DNA of 11,239 nt from Synergistes sp. (GCA_016288355.1 JAEEYY010000045.1:1-11239), one strand, 5' to 3'; shown: positions 1 through 6,041, counted from the stretch's first letter. Notes: generated from the sequence alone by a model not told the origin. Translations and numbers: made by a program.

Positions 1-162
1 CCCAGCTTTTGAAAAAAGGTTCGGCTGTGTGGGGGCCGGCAGGCTGTATCCGGTAAGCTCTGCACCCATCTTCAGCAGCACGCGGCTCATCCACGCACCT
101 TTAAAACCGGTGTGCCCTGTGAGGAATACGCTCCTTCCGCGCCAGAATTCGCCGCTTACCAT
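1..162 (-). CDS. rfbG: CDP-glucose 4,6-dehydratase, N-terminal fragment
   Basis: This is the first 54 residues of an SDR-family sugar nucleotide dehydratase; the rest lies beyond the window edge. The N-terminus reads MVSGEFWRGRSVFLTGHTG and continues with FKGAWMSRVLLKMGAE. It carries the Rossmann dinucleotide-binding motif TGHTGFKG at residues 15-22, characteristic of RfbG, which converts CDP-glucose to CDP-4-keto-6-deoxyglucose. ATG at 162-160 overlaps the rfbF stop (158-156), so the two are probably translationally coupled. A GGAAAG just upstream could serve as ribosome binding site. The neighbour supplies its substrate. Identity is confident despite the short length; completeness of the gene cannot be judged here. 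Confidence 0.9.
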   Translation of the reverse strand, partial: MVSGEFWRGRSVFLTGHTGFKGAWMSRVLLKMGAELTGYSLPAPTQPNLFSKAG

Positions 163-923
163 ACTTTCCACGGCGCGCTGCCATCCTGCCACATTTTTTC
201 AAGCGCCATCTTGTCACGCAGCGTATCCATAGGACGCCAGAAGCCGCGGTGGAACCATGCGGACAGTTCTCCGTTTTTGGCAAGTGTCTCAAGCGGTTCC
301 CGCTCCCATACTGTGGAGTCCCCATCTATGAGCTCAAAGATGTCCGGCTCAAGCACGAAGAAGCCGCCGTTTATCCAGCCGCCGTCCCCCTGTGTTTTTT
401 CCTCGAACTTTTCTATTTTATTCTCTTCAAGCTTCATATGCCCCCAGCGTCCCGGCGGCTGTACCGCAAGAAGCGTCGCGCGGTTTTTGTTTTCTTGGTG
501 GAATTTTATCTCTTCCGCTATGTCCGCATCGGAAACTCCGTCGCCGTAAGTCATGCAAAAGGTCTCGCCGTCAACGTATTCTTTTATGCGTTTGATGCGG
601 CCGCCTGTCATCGTTGTTTCTCCGGTGTCGACGCAGGTCACGCGCCAGGCTTCCGCGTAATTGTTGTGTATCTGAGCATCTACGTTTTCCATGTCAAAGG
701 TCGCGTCCGACATATGCAGGCGGTAGTTCGCAAAAAACTCTTTGATCATGTATCCTTTATATCCCGCGCAGATCACAAAGTCATTTATTCCGTAATGAGA
801 ATAGATCTTCATAATATGCCAGAGTATCGGATGACCGCCAATTTCGACCATCGGCTTCGGTTTCAGGACAGTCTCTTCCGACAGGCGTGTACCCAATCCC
901 CCGGCAAGTATCACACATTTCAT
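156..923 (-). CDS. rfbF: Glucose-1-phosphate cytidylyltransferase
   Basis: The 255-residue protein has the usual length for RfbF and makes CDP-glucose from CTP and glucose 1-phosphate in the cytoplasm, the entry step to CDP-linked deoxysugars of surface polysaccharide. The N-terminal nucleotidyltransferase signature is AGGLGTRLSEET (residues 7-18) followed by KPKPM (21-25). YGDGVSD at 126-132 is the likely metal/substrate acidic motif. NGGFFV (185-190), WEREPLETLA (206-215) and GFWRPMDT (227-234) are family blocks near the active site. The ATG at 923 begins directly with the conserved MKCVILAGG, so the start is well fixed, although no strong Shine-Dalgarno is visible. It is the first gene of a minus-strand operon with rfbG and faces a divergent XRE regulator. 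Confidence 0.96.
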   Translation of the reverse strand: MKCVILAGGLGTRLSEETVLKPKPMVEIGGHPILWHIMKIYSHYGINDFVICAGYKGYMIKEFFANYRLHMSDATFDMENVDAQIHNNYAEAWRVTCVDTGETTMTGGRIKRIKEYVDGETFCMTYGDGVSDADIAEEIKFHQENKNRATLLAVQPPGRWGHMKLEENKIEKFEEKTQGDGGWINGGFFVLEPDIFELIDGDSTVWEREPLETLAKNGELSAWFHRGFWRPMDTLRDKMALEKMWQDGSAPWKVW

Positions 924-939
924 AGCCCGGCCCCCATAT

Positions 940-1016
940 TTGATATTTATACAATAAATTTGCTTAATCTAATCATATATATGGATATATGTCAAATAAT
1001 AATTTATGAATATCAA
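940..1016. promoter_or_regulatory. Candidate operator region between rfbF and the XRE regulator
   Basis: A perfect dyad CATATAT-ATGG-ATATATG lies at 974-991 and overlaps the -35/spacer of the putative rfbF promoter. Around it, TTGATATTTATACA at 940-953 on the plus strand and TTGATATTCATAAA at 1003-1016 on the minus strand form inverted copies matching at 12 of 14 positions. Their midpoint (about 978) is close to that of the dyad (about 982). Such an arrangement is typical of repressor sites shared by divergent genes, and the adjacent gene encodes an HTH protein. The region is very AT-rich, so chance similarity is a real alternative. Confidence 0.4.
967..995 (-). promoter_or_regulatory. Putative rfbF promoter
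   Basis: On the minus strand a perfect TTGACA -35 hexamer occupies 995-990. At 17-18 bases spacing it is followed by TTAGAT (972-967) or TAGATT (971-966) as a weak -10. The predicted transcript would begin near 960, about 37 bases before the rfbF ATG. The spacer is occupied by a dyad, described separately. The -35 is convincing; the -10 is poor, which fits a regulated promoter but could also mean a chance match in AT-rich DNA. Confidence 0.45.
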
Positions 1017-1052
1017 CTTGTAAAATGTATTAAAAAGCCAGATAATTAGACG

Positions 1053-1730
1053 ATGGTATACAATTTAGGCAATAACATCCGCAAAAAAAGAATAGAAAAA
1101 AGGCTCACCCAGGAAAAGTTTGCAGAGATCATCGGGATATCAAAATGGACTGTAATAAACTGGGAAAGCGGCAAACGTATACCCCTTGCCACATACCTTC
1201 CGAAGATATCCTCAACGCTTGATGTCAGCGTAAACTACCTTTTAGGTGAAGAAGATACCTGCGCCGTAAGCTATGCAGCCGGGAAAAACGCATCCGTCCC
1301 CGTCGTAGTCAGAACTTTTGGGGAGATGGAGAGGCTCTTCAATACATCTTCTATGAAAGAACTGTATAAGACTGCCAAGAATGAGGATATTCTTTTGATA
1401 AAAGAGTACATCTTAAACAGCAGGATCGATGCGGATAAGCTCCCGTTTGCGGTCATTGCCGAAGATTCGTGCCCGGAGTGGGGCATCGCAAGAAACGCGC
1501 GGGTAGTGATAAACCCTGCCGAAAAAGTAATAAATATGGATGTTGCCCTCGTCAGATATTACAGCAAATTCGCATTCAGGAAGGTGCGCTTCCTCCCGGA
1601 TGCAGCAATAAACCTGATCTCCGGTGACGGCAGAAGCATCAATATCACGGCTGAAGAAAATTCAGCCGGCGTATTCCAGATATACGGCAAAGCCGTTCTT
1701 GCTCTGTCGAATATAATTCACGGTATCTGA
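1053..1730 (+). CDS. XRE-family transcriptional regulator with S24/LexA-like C-terminal region
   Basis: This is a 225-residue DNA-binding regulator. Residues 5-62 form a Cro/C1 type helix-turn-helix, with LTQEKFAEIIGISKWTVINW at 18-37 and the typical WESGKRIP and LDVSVNYLLG ending. The C-terminal part (about 131-225) resembles the peptidase S24/LexA fold seen in phage-type repressors. FAVIAEDSCPEWGI places Ser139 where the autoprotease nucleophile would sit, and Lys177 in FRKVRF could be the partner Lys. The usual Ser-Met is Ser-Cys here, and self-cleavage is unproven. An Ala-Gly pair occurs at 76-77. The linker (about 85-128) is helical and charged. ATG at 1053 has no clear Shine-Dalgarno, but the HTH begins immediately after it. 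It is monocistronic, divergent from rfbF, and ends at a strong terminator. Local control of rfbFG is inferred from position only. Confidence 0.85.
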   Translation: MVYNLGNNIRKKRIEKRLTQEKFAEIIGISKWTVINWESGKRIPLATYLPKISSTLDVSVNYLLGEEDTCAVSYAAGKNASVPVVVRTFGEMERLFNTSSMKELYKTAKNEDILLIKEYILNSRIDADKLPFAVIAEDSCPEWGIARNARVVINPAEKVINMDVALVRYYSKFAFRKVRFLPDAAINLISGDGRSINITAEENSAGVFQIYGKAVLALSNIIHGI

Positions 1731-1773
1731 GAGCCGGCCGCAAATGCAGTAAGACATCCTGACTATAAAATTA

Positions 1774-1817
1774 TGAGCACCGGCACAGCTTTCTGCCGCC
1801 GGTGCTCATTTGTTTTT
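1774..1817 (+). terminator. Rho-independent terminator of the XRE regulator gene
   Basis: An 11-bp perfect stem, TGAGCACCGGC (1774-1784) with GCCGGTGCTCA (1798-1808), encloses a 13-base loop and is followed by the T-rich run TTTGTTTTTT. It lies about 45 bases after the regulator stop codon on the same strand. Confidence 0.9.
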
Positions 1818-1910
1818 TCGTTTTCATGGAATTCTTACGGAATCAGGCATGCGAATAGCCGTGACAAAGACACACCGGCAGCCCGAATCCAAATACCACA
1901 CTGCAGATGT

Positions 1911-1982
1911 AAAATTACCGCGCCTTTGCCTTACATTTAGCCCCGGCGCGGTTTCCGGCAGGCATATTTATTCAGCCTGCCG
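1911..1982 (-). terminator. Tandem hairpins after the NifX-FKBP gene
   Basis: Reading the minus strand from the stop codon at 1995, two hairpins follow. The first is an 8-bp stem CGGCAGGC/GCCTGCCG (1956-1963 with 1975-1982) lacking a U-tract. The second is a 7-bp stem CCGCGCC/GGCGCGG (1918-1924 with 1945-1951) with a 20-base loop, followed by TAATTTTA. Together they probably end the transcript, although the U-tract is short and the first hairpin may act only in RNA stability. Confidence 0.55.
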
Positions 1983-1994
1983 CGGCTGCTCTGC

Positions 1995-2852
1995 TCAGTC
2001 CAGCACTTCGATAAGTTCAATGGTAAAGTTCAGTTCTTTTCCCGCCATCTCATGGTTTGCGTCAAATGTGATCGTACTGTCATCTTTGGCCGCAACCTTT
2101 ACAGGCAGAGGCTGACCATAGGCATTCTGCAAATAGACGCGCTGTCCCACGGCAAGTTCTTTCGCTTCCGGCAGCTGCGCAAGGTCCACAGTGAAGACAG
2201 CATTGGGATCAGCTTCGCCGTATGCTTCAGCGGGCGTCAGATGTACCCGGACCGTTTCGCCGACCTTCATATCCGCTACAGCAGCGTCAAAACCGCGAAT
2301 CATCATTCCCGCCCCGCAAACGAATTCCAACGGTTCGCCACGCTCATAGGAAGAGTCGAACTGTGTGCCGTCGTTGAAGGTCCCGCGATAATGGGTGCGG
2401 ACTTTCCTGCCGGCATTCCTGCCCGTAAGTGTGATCTCAGAATGGCAGCCGCCGCATCCGCCTTCGTGGTCATGACAGGAGTGCCCACTGTCGTGATCAT
2501 GGCAGGAATGACCGTCTTCGTGATGATGATCGCAGTTTGCTCCGGTATTGATAAGATCCCCTCTGAGGAAGGCTTCGACCGCCTCGTCCGCATTGCCTGA
2601 AGCGCCTGCGCAGAGTTCAATGCCCTGCTCGGCAAGGGCTGCCTGCGCTCCTCCGCCGATGCCTCCGCAGATCAGAACGTCTATCGCCCTGCCGGCAAGC
2701 AGTCCCGCAAGGGCTCCGTGACCGCTGCCGTTGGAGCCGATTACCTGCGAGGATACCACCTTGCCGTCCTCTACCTCATAGATCTTGAATTCTTCCGTGT
2801 GTCCGAAATGCTGAAACACTTCTCCATTTTCATATGTGACCGCGATCTTCAT
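1995..2852 (-). CDS. NifX/NifB-like domain fused through a His/Cys-rich linker to a SlyD-like FKBP prolyl isomerase
   Basis: This 285-residue protein has three parts. Residues 1-105 are a dinitrogenase iron-molybdenum cofactor (NifX/NafY/MTH1175-like) domain, with MKIAVTYENGEVFQHFGHTE at the start and DVLICGGIGGGAQ at 58-70. Residues 107-137 are a metal-binding linker with nine His and six Cys, including a repeated GHSCHDHD. Residues 148-285 are an FKBP domain: Y155, F165-D166, F177, I185, F188, Y211 and F276 match FKBP active-site positions. An inserted flap segment at about 214-263 and the ending NHEMAGKELNFTIEL are as in SlyD. SlyD itself has its His-rich tail at the C-terminus; here the metal segment precedes the isomerase. 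ATG 2852 is chosen over an ATG 54 bases upstream because the NifX fold starts there and AAAGGAG lies 13 bases before it. No nif genes are nearby. A role as metal or Fe-S cofactor carrier plus chaperone is inference. Confidence 0.9.
   Translation of the reverse strand: MKIAVTYENGEVFQHFGHTEEFKIYEVEDGKVVSSQVIGSNGSGHGALAGLLAGRAIDVLICGGIGGGAQAALAEQGIELCAGASGNADEAVEAFLRGDLINTGANCDHHHEDGHSCHDHDSGHSCHDHEGGCGGCHSEITLTGRNAGRKVRTHYRGTFNDGTQFDSSYERGEPLEFVCGAGMMIRGFDAAVADMKVGETVRVHLTPAEAYGEADPNAVFTVDLAQLPEAKELAVGQRVYLQNAYGQPLPVKVAAKDDSTITFDANHEMAGKELNFTIELIEVLD
2460..2513 (-). repeat. Tandem 27-base coding repeat for a His/Cys metal-binding motif
   Basis: Two adjacent 9-codon units encode GHSCHDHDS and GHSCHDHEG (residues 114-122 and 123-131 of the NifX-FKBP protein). 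They differ by several mostly synonymous bases, so the duplication is old enough to have drifted while the His and Cys residues were retained. Confidence 0.75.
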
Positions 2853-3170
2853 AAGTGAGTCGATTCTCCTTTTCGATCTGTACTGAATGCGGGTGTTTAT
2901 CATCACCCGCTGTCATTCCTGCGGACAAAGCGGCTTCGTAAGCGTCACGACGCCGGTCTTACCGCAAACTGTTACGGTTTTCCCGTGAATATTATCACAG
3001 CAATGCCGAAACTGATAAAGGGCAGATCGGCGCTGCATACGCTGCTCTGAAGAGAAAAAACCGTTTTCCTGGATATTTTGCCTGTTTTGAAGAACTCCCT
3101 GTCAGTTATCGTTTCCGCAGCATCATATCCGCTCATATCAGCGCTTCAGACAGACATGCAATATGCCTGT
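2853..3170. other. 318-base gap between the methyltransferase and NifX-FKBP genes
   Basis: No well-supported gene is found here. The part next to 2852 holds the AAAGGAG ribosome binding site (2872-2866) of the NifX-FKBP gene. On the minus strand there are two short overlapping open frames without a good ribosome binding site: 2913-3038 (41 residues, listed separately) and 2972-3136 (54 residues). No convincing -35/-10 pair was found for the fusion gene, and no strong terminator for the methyltransferase gene. Confidence 0.5.
2913..3038 (-). CDS. Possible small Cys-containing protein (41 residues)
   Basis: An ATG-started frame of 41 residues ends 60 bases before the start of the NifX-FKBP gene on the same strand. 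The C-terminal half, HGKTVTVCGKTGVVTLTK followed by PLCPQE, looks protein-like, with alternating hydrophobic/Thr residues and four Cys in total (CC near residues 14-15, then VCG and LCP). The N-terminal half is less convincing and there is no Shine-Dalgarno before the ATG. It could be a small metal-binding protein, the remnant of a longer gene, or chance. No family is recognised. Confidence 0.2.
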   Translation of the reverse strand: MQRRSALYQFRHCCDNIHGKTVTVCGKTGVVTLTKPLCPQE

Positions 3171-3812
3171 TTACTGCTCTTTTCCGCGCATGGCAGGCCT
3201 GTGCTGTTTTTTTACGCCTCTGCACTCGTAGACGACTGCCGGGGGTATATTCATAACGACAAGCCTTGTCGAAACATCTTCGAAAAGTCTTTCAAATGTG
3301 CTCTTCATATGATATGAGTACTGAAATGCAATAAATGTGCCGTTATCCGAAAGTGCGCGCATCACAGCGCGCATAACGGCAACCGTCACACTGTTAGGCA
3401 GCACCGCAAAAGGAAGGCCTGATACTATAAGGTCGGCGCTTTTGCAGTCGGCAGCTTTTAGGACCTGCGGCAGTTTTGCCGCATCGTCATAGACGTCTAT
3501 CTTCAGATCATTCTCTAACCTGCCCCTAAGCTCCTTCTCTATTTCAAAAGCAAAAAAACGGCTGCCCGGATCTTTTCGTTTTAATATCTCTTTCGTCATA
3601 ACGCCGGTGCCGGCGCCGAGCTCGGCTACCACTTCGGTATTCTGCCAGTCTACATTCCGGAACATCGAAGATATGAGCTGAGGCGAGCTTGGCGTAACGC
3701 TGCCCACCGTACGCGGCGCAGCTGCGAATTTTCTGGCAAAGAGCAGCTTTTCTTTTATCAGCTCTGCCTGTTCTGTTATGTTTGGGCGGTTTCCGTTACG
3801 CTGTGAAAACAC
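3171..3812 (-). CDS. SAM-dependent methyltransferase, phospholipid N-methyltransferase/rRNA dimethylase-like
   Basis: The 213-residue class I methyltransferase has the glycine-rich SAM motif ELGAGTGVMT at 64-73, an acidic residue after the second strand (FAFEIEKEL, Glu90) and a catalytic-loop motif SGLPF at 131-135 analogous to NPPF/NLPY. The N-terminal block LFARKFAAAPRTVGSVTPSS (24-43) is typical of proteins annotated as phosphatidylethanolamine N-methyltransferase (PmtA-like) and related to KsgA/Erm. The C-terminus is basic. The true substrate (phospholipid, rRNA or other) cannot be told from sequence. GTG at 3812 is preferred because AGGAG (3829-3825) lies 12 bases upstream; a TTG at 3845 would add 11 residues but has no ribosome binding site. 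It stands alone between intergenic gaps. Confidence 0.8.
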   Translation of the reverse strand: MFSQRNGNRPNITEQAELIKEKLLFARKFAAAPRTVGSVTPSSPQLISSMFRNVDWQNTEVVAELGAGTGVMTKEILKRKDPGSRFFAFEIEKELRGRLENDLKIDVYDDAAKLPQVLKAADCKSADLIVSGLPFAVLPNSVTVAVMRAVMRALSDNGTFIAFQYSYHMKSTFERLFEDVSTRLVVMNIPPAVVYECRGVKKQHRPAMRGKEQ

Positions 3813-3963
3813 TAAGATAATTATCTCCTGTTCTTTTGCCGTCAAAGTTTATTGGGCAGTTTTTACAAATATTACACCTGTATTAACATCTTTTTTGCTT
3901 ACATAATGAAGCTATGGAAGCAGACCCGCTGCTTTGCGCTGAATACTGTTTTATATCAGAATA

Positions 3964-4227
3964 TTAGCCCTCGTATGCAAGAGCGAATACTTTCGCAATG
4001 TTATCTTCCGCAGGCACGCCTTCTGCGATCTTTTCCTCTCCCACATAGAATGTCGGCACATAATAATAATCATACTTATCGGCTGTTTCCGGCTCTTTCT
4101 TTTCGTCTATCATCACAAACGGCACTTTTTTATATTCGGGATGTGCCTCAAGAAGCGCAGCTTTCATCTCCAGCGCCTTTTTGCAGTGCGGACAGCTTTC
4201 GAACATAAACATTTTTACTTCTTTCAC
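3964..4227 (-). CDS. Glutaredoxin/thioredoxin-like protein with CPHC motif
   Basis: This is an 87-residue single-domain thiol protein. Strand one and the redox motif are KMFMFESCPHC (Cys12 and Cys15), followed by a Lys-rich helix, a DEKKEPETADKYDYYYVPT segment and the cis-proline loop YYVPTFYV (Pro58). This is the layout of small glutaredoxin-like proteins of anaerobes; the partner and electron donor are unknown. GTG at 4227 is chosen: AGAAG lies 8 bases upstream and the domain starts there. An ATG at 4260 would add 11 basic residues, but it lacks a Shine-Dalgarno and sits inside a palindrome. It is monocistronic, with a TATAAT element about 70 bases upstream. The fold is confident, the start moderately so. 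Confidence 0.85.
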   Translation of the reverse strand: MKEVKMFMFESCPHCKKALEMKAALLEAHPEYKKVPFVMIDEKKEPETADKYDYYYVPTFYVGEEKIAEGVPAEDNIAKVFALAYEG

Positions 4228-4255
4228 GGGTATCACTTCTTTCTTAATTTTTAGG

Positions 4256-4304
4256 CGCATACGCAGCTGTATGCGTGAAATGAAGTCATTTGAAGAAAAT
4301 TATA
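4256..4304 (-). promoter_or_regulatory. Putative promoter and leader palindrome of the glutaredoxin-like gene
   Basis: On the minus strand a perfect TATAAT occupies 4304-4299; no good -35 is found at 16-18 bases. Downstream of it, a 20-base palindrome, CGCATAC-GCAGCT-GTATGCG on the plus strand, lies at 4256-4275, roughly +17 to +36 of the expected transcript. It could be an operator or an RNA hairpin. It has no U-tract in either direction and so is unlikely to be a terminator. Confidence 0.35.
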
Positions 4305-4366
4305 CATCGAATACATCCAGAGGCACAGGCGCGATGTTTCCGCGGCAGAACCGACGGAGGACCGTG

Positions 4367-4981
4367 TTACTTGAGGTATTTTTCCGCAGCTTTGATATCG
4401 AGCATATATCCCCCGCATACTTCACGCGATATATAAACACCTGTCCAGTGCGGCAGAGGACAGTTCCACGCGGTCTCATAAGCAGGAGGCGCCGGCAATA
4501 GACTCAGGTAGCGCGGATCCTCCCTCAGAGCCTCAGCAAGGCGTGCGAGCTGCGGTCCGTCCCCGCGCTCCCAGAATGTCAGCGCTCCATATGACTTCCA
4601 CATATTGACGAGCCCGAGCTCCATATGATCCGGTTCCCCGCAGAACAATGAAGATTCGGAAACCTTTTCGGCAGACCTTATAAAATCCCCGACAAAAAAG
4701 GCTCTGCTAAGAAGAAACCCATCAGCCGAGGCGGCAAATCCGTTCAGCACGGCCTGCGAACAGGGCATGCGCAGCCCGACAAATGCCTGCACCCCGTCTG
4801 TTTCAAAAAAGGCCTCGGCGCCGATAGTCGGGCAGTCAAGCCCCGCAAGCCATGCCCGCACGTCAGAGGCATTAAAGTCTTTTTCCACGATAAGCGCCTC
4901 TTCCCATCGTGAAACAGGGGCAAACTGAAGCTTTGAGACCTTTGCGCCTGCAAAGGCCGGATCTATTCCTTTTCGTGCCAT
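4367..4981 (-). CDS. Uncharacterised protein, third gene of the DUF523-HutD operon
   Basis: I do not recognise the family of this 204-residue protein. It is soluble-looking, without signal peptide or membrane segments. It has scattered Cys (50, 74, 114, 174, 189) with no obvious metal cluster, and many aromatic residues, for example MWKSYGALTFWERGDGP at 127-143 and the Pro-rich LLPAPPAYETAWNCPLPHW at 161-179. ATG 4981 overlaps the end of the HutD gene by 19 bases in another frame, so expression is probably coupled. A GTG at 5044 would lengthen it by 21 residues but overlap HutD much more, and neither start has a clear Shine-Dalgarno. The last 70 residues (tryptophans, YISREVCGGYMLDI) look like a structured domain end. 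Coupling suggests a shared process with HutD/Ves and DUF523, none of which has a firm biochemical role. Confidence 0.7.
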   Translation of the reverse strand: MARKGIDPAFAGAKVSKLQFAPVSRWEEALIVEKDFNASDVRAWLAGLDCPTIGAEAFFETDGVQAFVGLRMPCSQAVLNGFAASADGFLLSRAFFVGDFIRSAEKVSESSLFCGEPDHMELGLVNMWKSYGALTFWERGDGPQLARLAEALREDPRYLSLLPAPPAYETAWNCPLPHWTGVYISREVCGGYMLDIKAAEKYLK

Positions 4982-5589
4982 ACCGAGGCAAATACTGCAG
5001 GAACTTCTTCTTCTGACGACAATGAAAGCGTTACCGCTCCGCACAGCGACGGACGGTACGTTATCAGGACAAAGTCCCCCTTATCACGCGAAAGGTCGAC
5101 GCGATAGCCTTTGTACCTGACAGAGACTTCTGCGTCCGCGGCAAAAAAGATTCCGTACCAGAGCAGTTCGGAGCCGGCTGCAGGCAGCTGCAGCGCATCC
5201 GGCGCATGCAGAGGGCCGATGTCGCCGCGGAAGCCGCCGCAAAGCATCAGATTAAAATCCACGCAGCGGCCGACAGACGTCGTCTCTTTGCCTCCGTCAA
5301 ACCTGAAAACATCGCGCAGAGGCCTCATCTGGATATTTTCCGTTCCGTCATGCATAAGGGAGAGCTCTCCGCTGAGCGTCATGAGACAGCGCCTTACACC
5401 CGGCAGATGCGTAAAGACAGAGCTTTCTTCCTCCACGACGGCCGAGCTGATACGCCACCTGAAGTTCCTCGACGCATAGTCGGCATCAGCAGGCCATATT
5501 GCAAGCTGCGTGGTTATACCGCCGCTCCATCTGCTGTGGTGAAGTTCGAATCTCTTTTTTACCGATATTGTCATTGGGGCTTCTCTCAT
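4963..5589 (-). CDS. HutD/Ves family cupin protein
   Basis: The 208-residue protein matches the HutD/Ves family in length and landmarks: SRWSGGITTQLAIWP (19-33), YASRNFRWRISSAVVEEESS (38-57) and FTHLPGVRRCLMTLSGELSL around 58-77, all parts of the double cupin barrel. HutD proteins are linked to histidine utilisation, and Ves to cold-stress phenotypes in E. coli. No catalytic activity is settled, and no hut enzymes are in this window. ATG 5589 overlaps the DUF523 stop as ATGA, with AAGGAGG seven bases upstream, a very strong and start-deciding signal. The 3' end overlaps the unknown gene. The family assignment is confident; the role here is open. Confidence 0.88.
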   Translation of the reverse strand: MREAPMTISVKKRFELHHSRWSGGITTQLAIWPADADYASRNFRWRISSAVVEEESSVFTHLPGVRRCLMTLSGELSLMHDGTENIQMRPLRDVFRFDGGKETTSVGRCVDFNLMLCGGFRGDIGPLHAPDALQLPAAGSELLWYGIFFAADAEVSVRYKGYRVDLSRDKGDFVLITYRPSLCGAVTLSLSSEEEVPAVFASVWHEKE

Positions 5590-6041
5590 GCGCTCTCCTC
5601 CTTTAAGAGTTCCGTCTCCTCCTCGCTGAATACCTTAATCCCGGCCTCGCGCAGCAGCCGCGATGTGATGCCCTGCCCCGCGATCTTACCTCCCGAGAAA
5701 GTCCCGTCATGAATAGAGTTTACGCCGCACGACGGGCTGTTTTCCTTCATCAGTGCAAAACGGCAGTTAAACATTCGCGCTATCCGAAGCACTTCCTGCG
5801 CGCCTTTTATATAATTATCAGTGAAGTCCGCTCCTTTTGCGTCAATGACCCTTCCCGCCGCTATCTCGCAGGCATTCCTCGGAGTTGGAAGACCTCCCAG
5901 CTGCTCCGGACAAAGAGGCATTACAGAATATTTTCCAATAAGTTCAAGCACCCGGCTGTCCGCCCTTTTTTCGCCGCTGTAGCGGCAGTTGATACCAAGC
6001 AGACAGGCGCTGACTATCAGATATGGTCTGTTATTCCGCAC
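5586..6041 (-). CDS. DUF523 family protein
   Basis: The 151-residue protein has the hallmarks of DUF523: SACLLGINCRYSG (11-23, Cys13 and Cys19), LCPEQLGGLPTPR (43-55), and KENSPSCG (99-106) followed by the GTFSGGKIAGQGITSRLL block (113-130). Six conserved-looking Cys (13, 19, 44, 58, 93, 105) suggest a metal or Fe-S site, but that is inference; the family function is not established. GTG at 6041 is the likely start, with AAGGTGG a few bases upstream; a TTG at 6074 lacks such a signal. It is the first gene of the minus-strand operon with HutD and the unknown gene, and divergent from the DUF308 gene. Confidence 0.88.
   Translation of the reverse strand: MRNNRPYLIVSACLLGINCRYSGEKRADSRVLELIGKYSVMPLCPEQLGGLPTPRNACEIAAGRVIDAKGADFTDNYIKGAQEVLRIARMFNCRFALMKENSPSCGVNSIHDGTFSGGKIAGQGITSRLLREAGIKVFSEEETELLKEESA

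Noticed and set aside
249..1049. Long plus-strand open frame of 266 codons opposite rfbF
   Set aside because: It is antisense to a complete rfbF with all family motifs, its translation shows no recognisable domain, and its end runs through the AT-rich promoter region.
2052..2600. Plus-strand open frame of 182 codons opposite the NifX-FKBP gene
   Set aside because: It is a shadow of the well-supported minus-strand fusion gene, created by its His/Asp/Cys codons; no ribosome binding site or domain.
2972..3136. Minus-strand 54-codon frame overlapping the possible 41-residue ORF
   Set aside because: No Shine-Dalgarno, no conserved-looking motif, and it conflicts with the slightly more protein-like 41-residue frame.
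3900..3960. Small hairpin AAGCAG-ACCCG-CTGCTT after the glutaredoxin-like gene
   Set aside because: Only six base pairs and no U-tract on either strand, so it is not supportable as a terminator.
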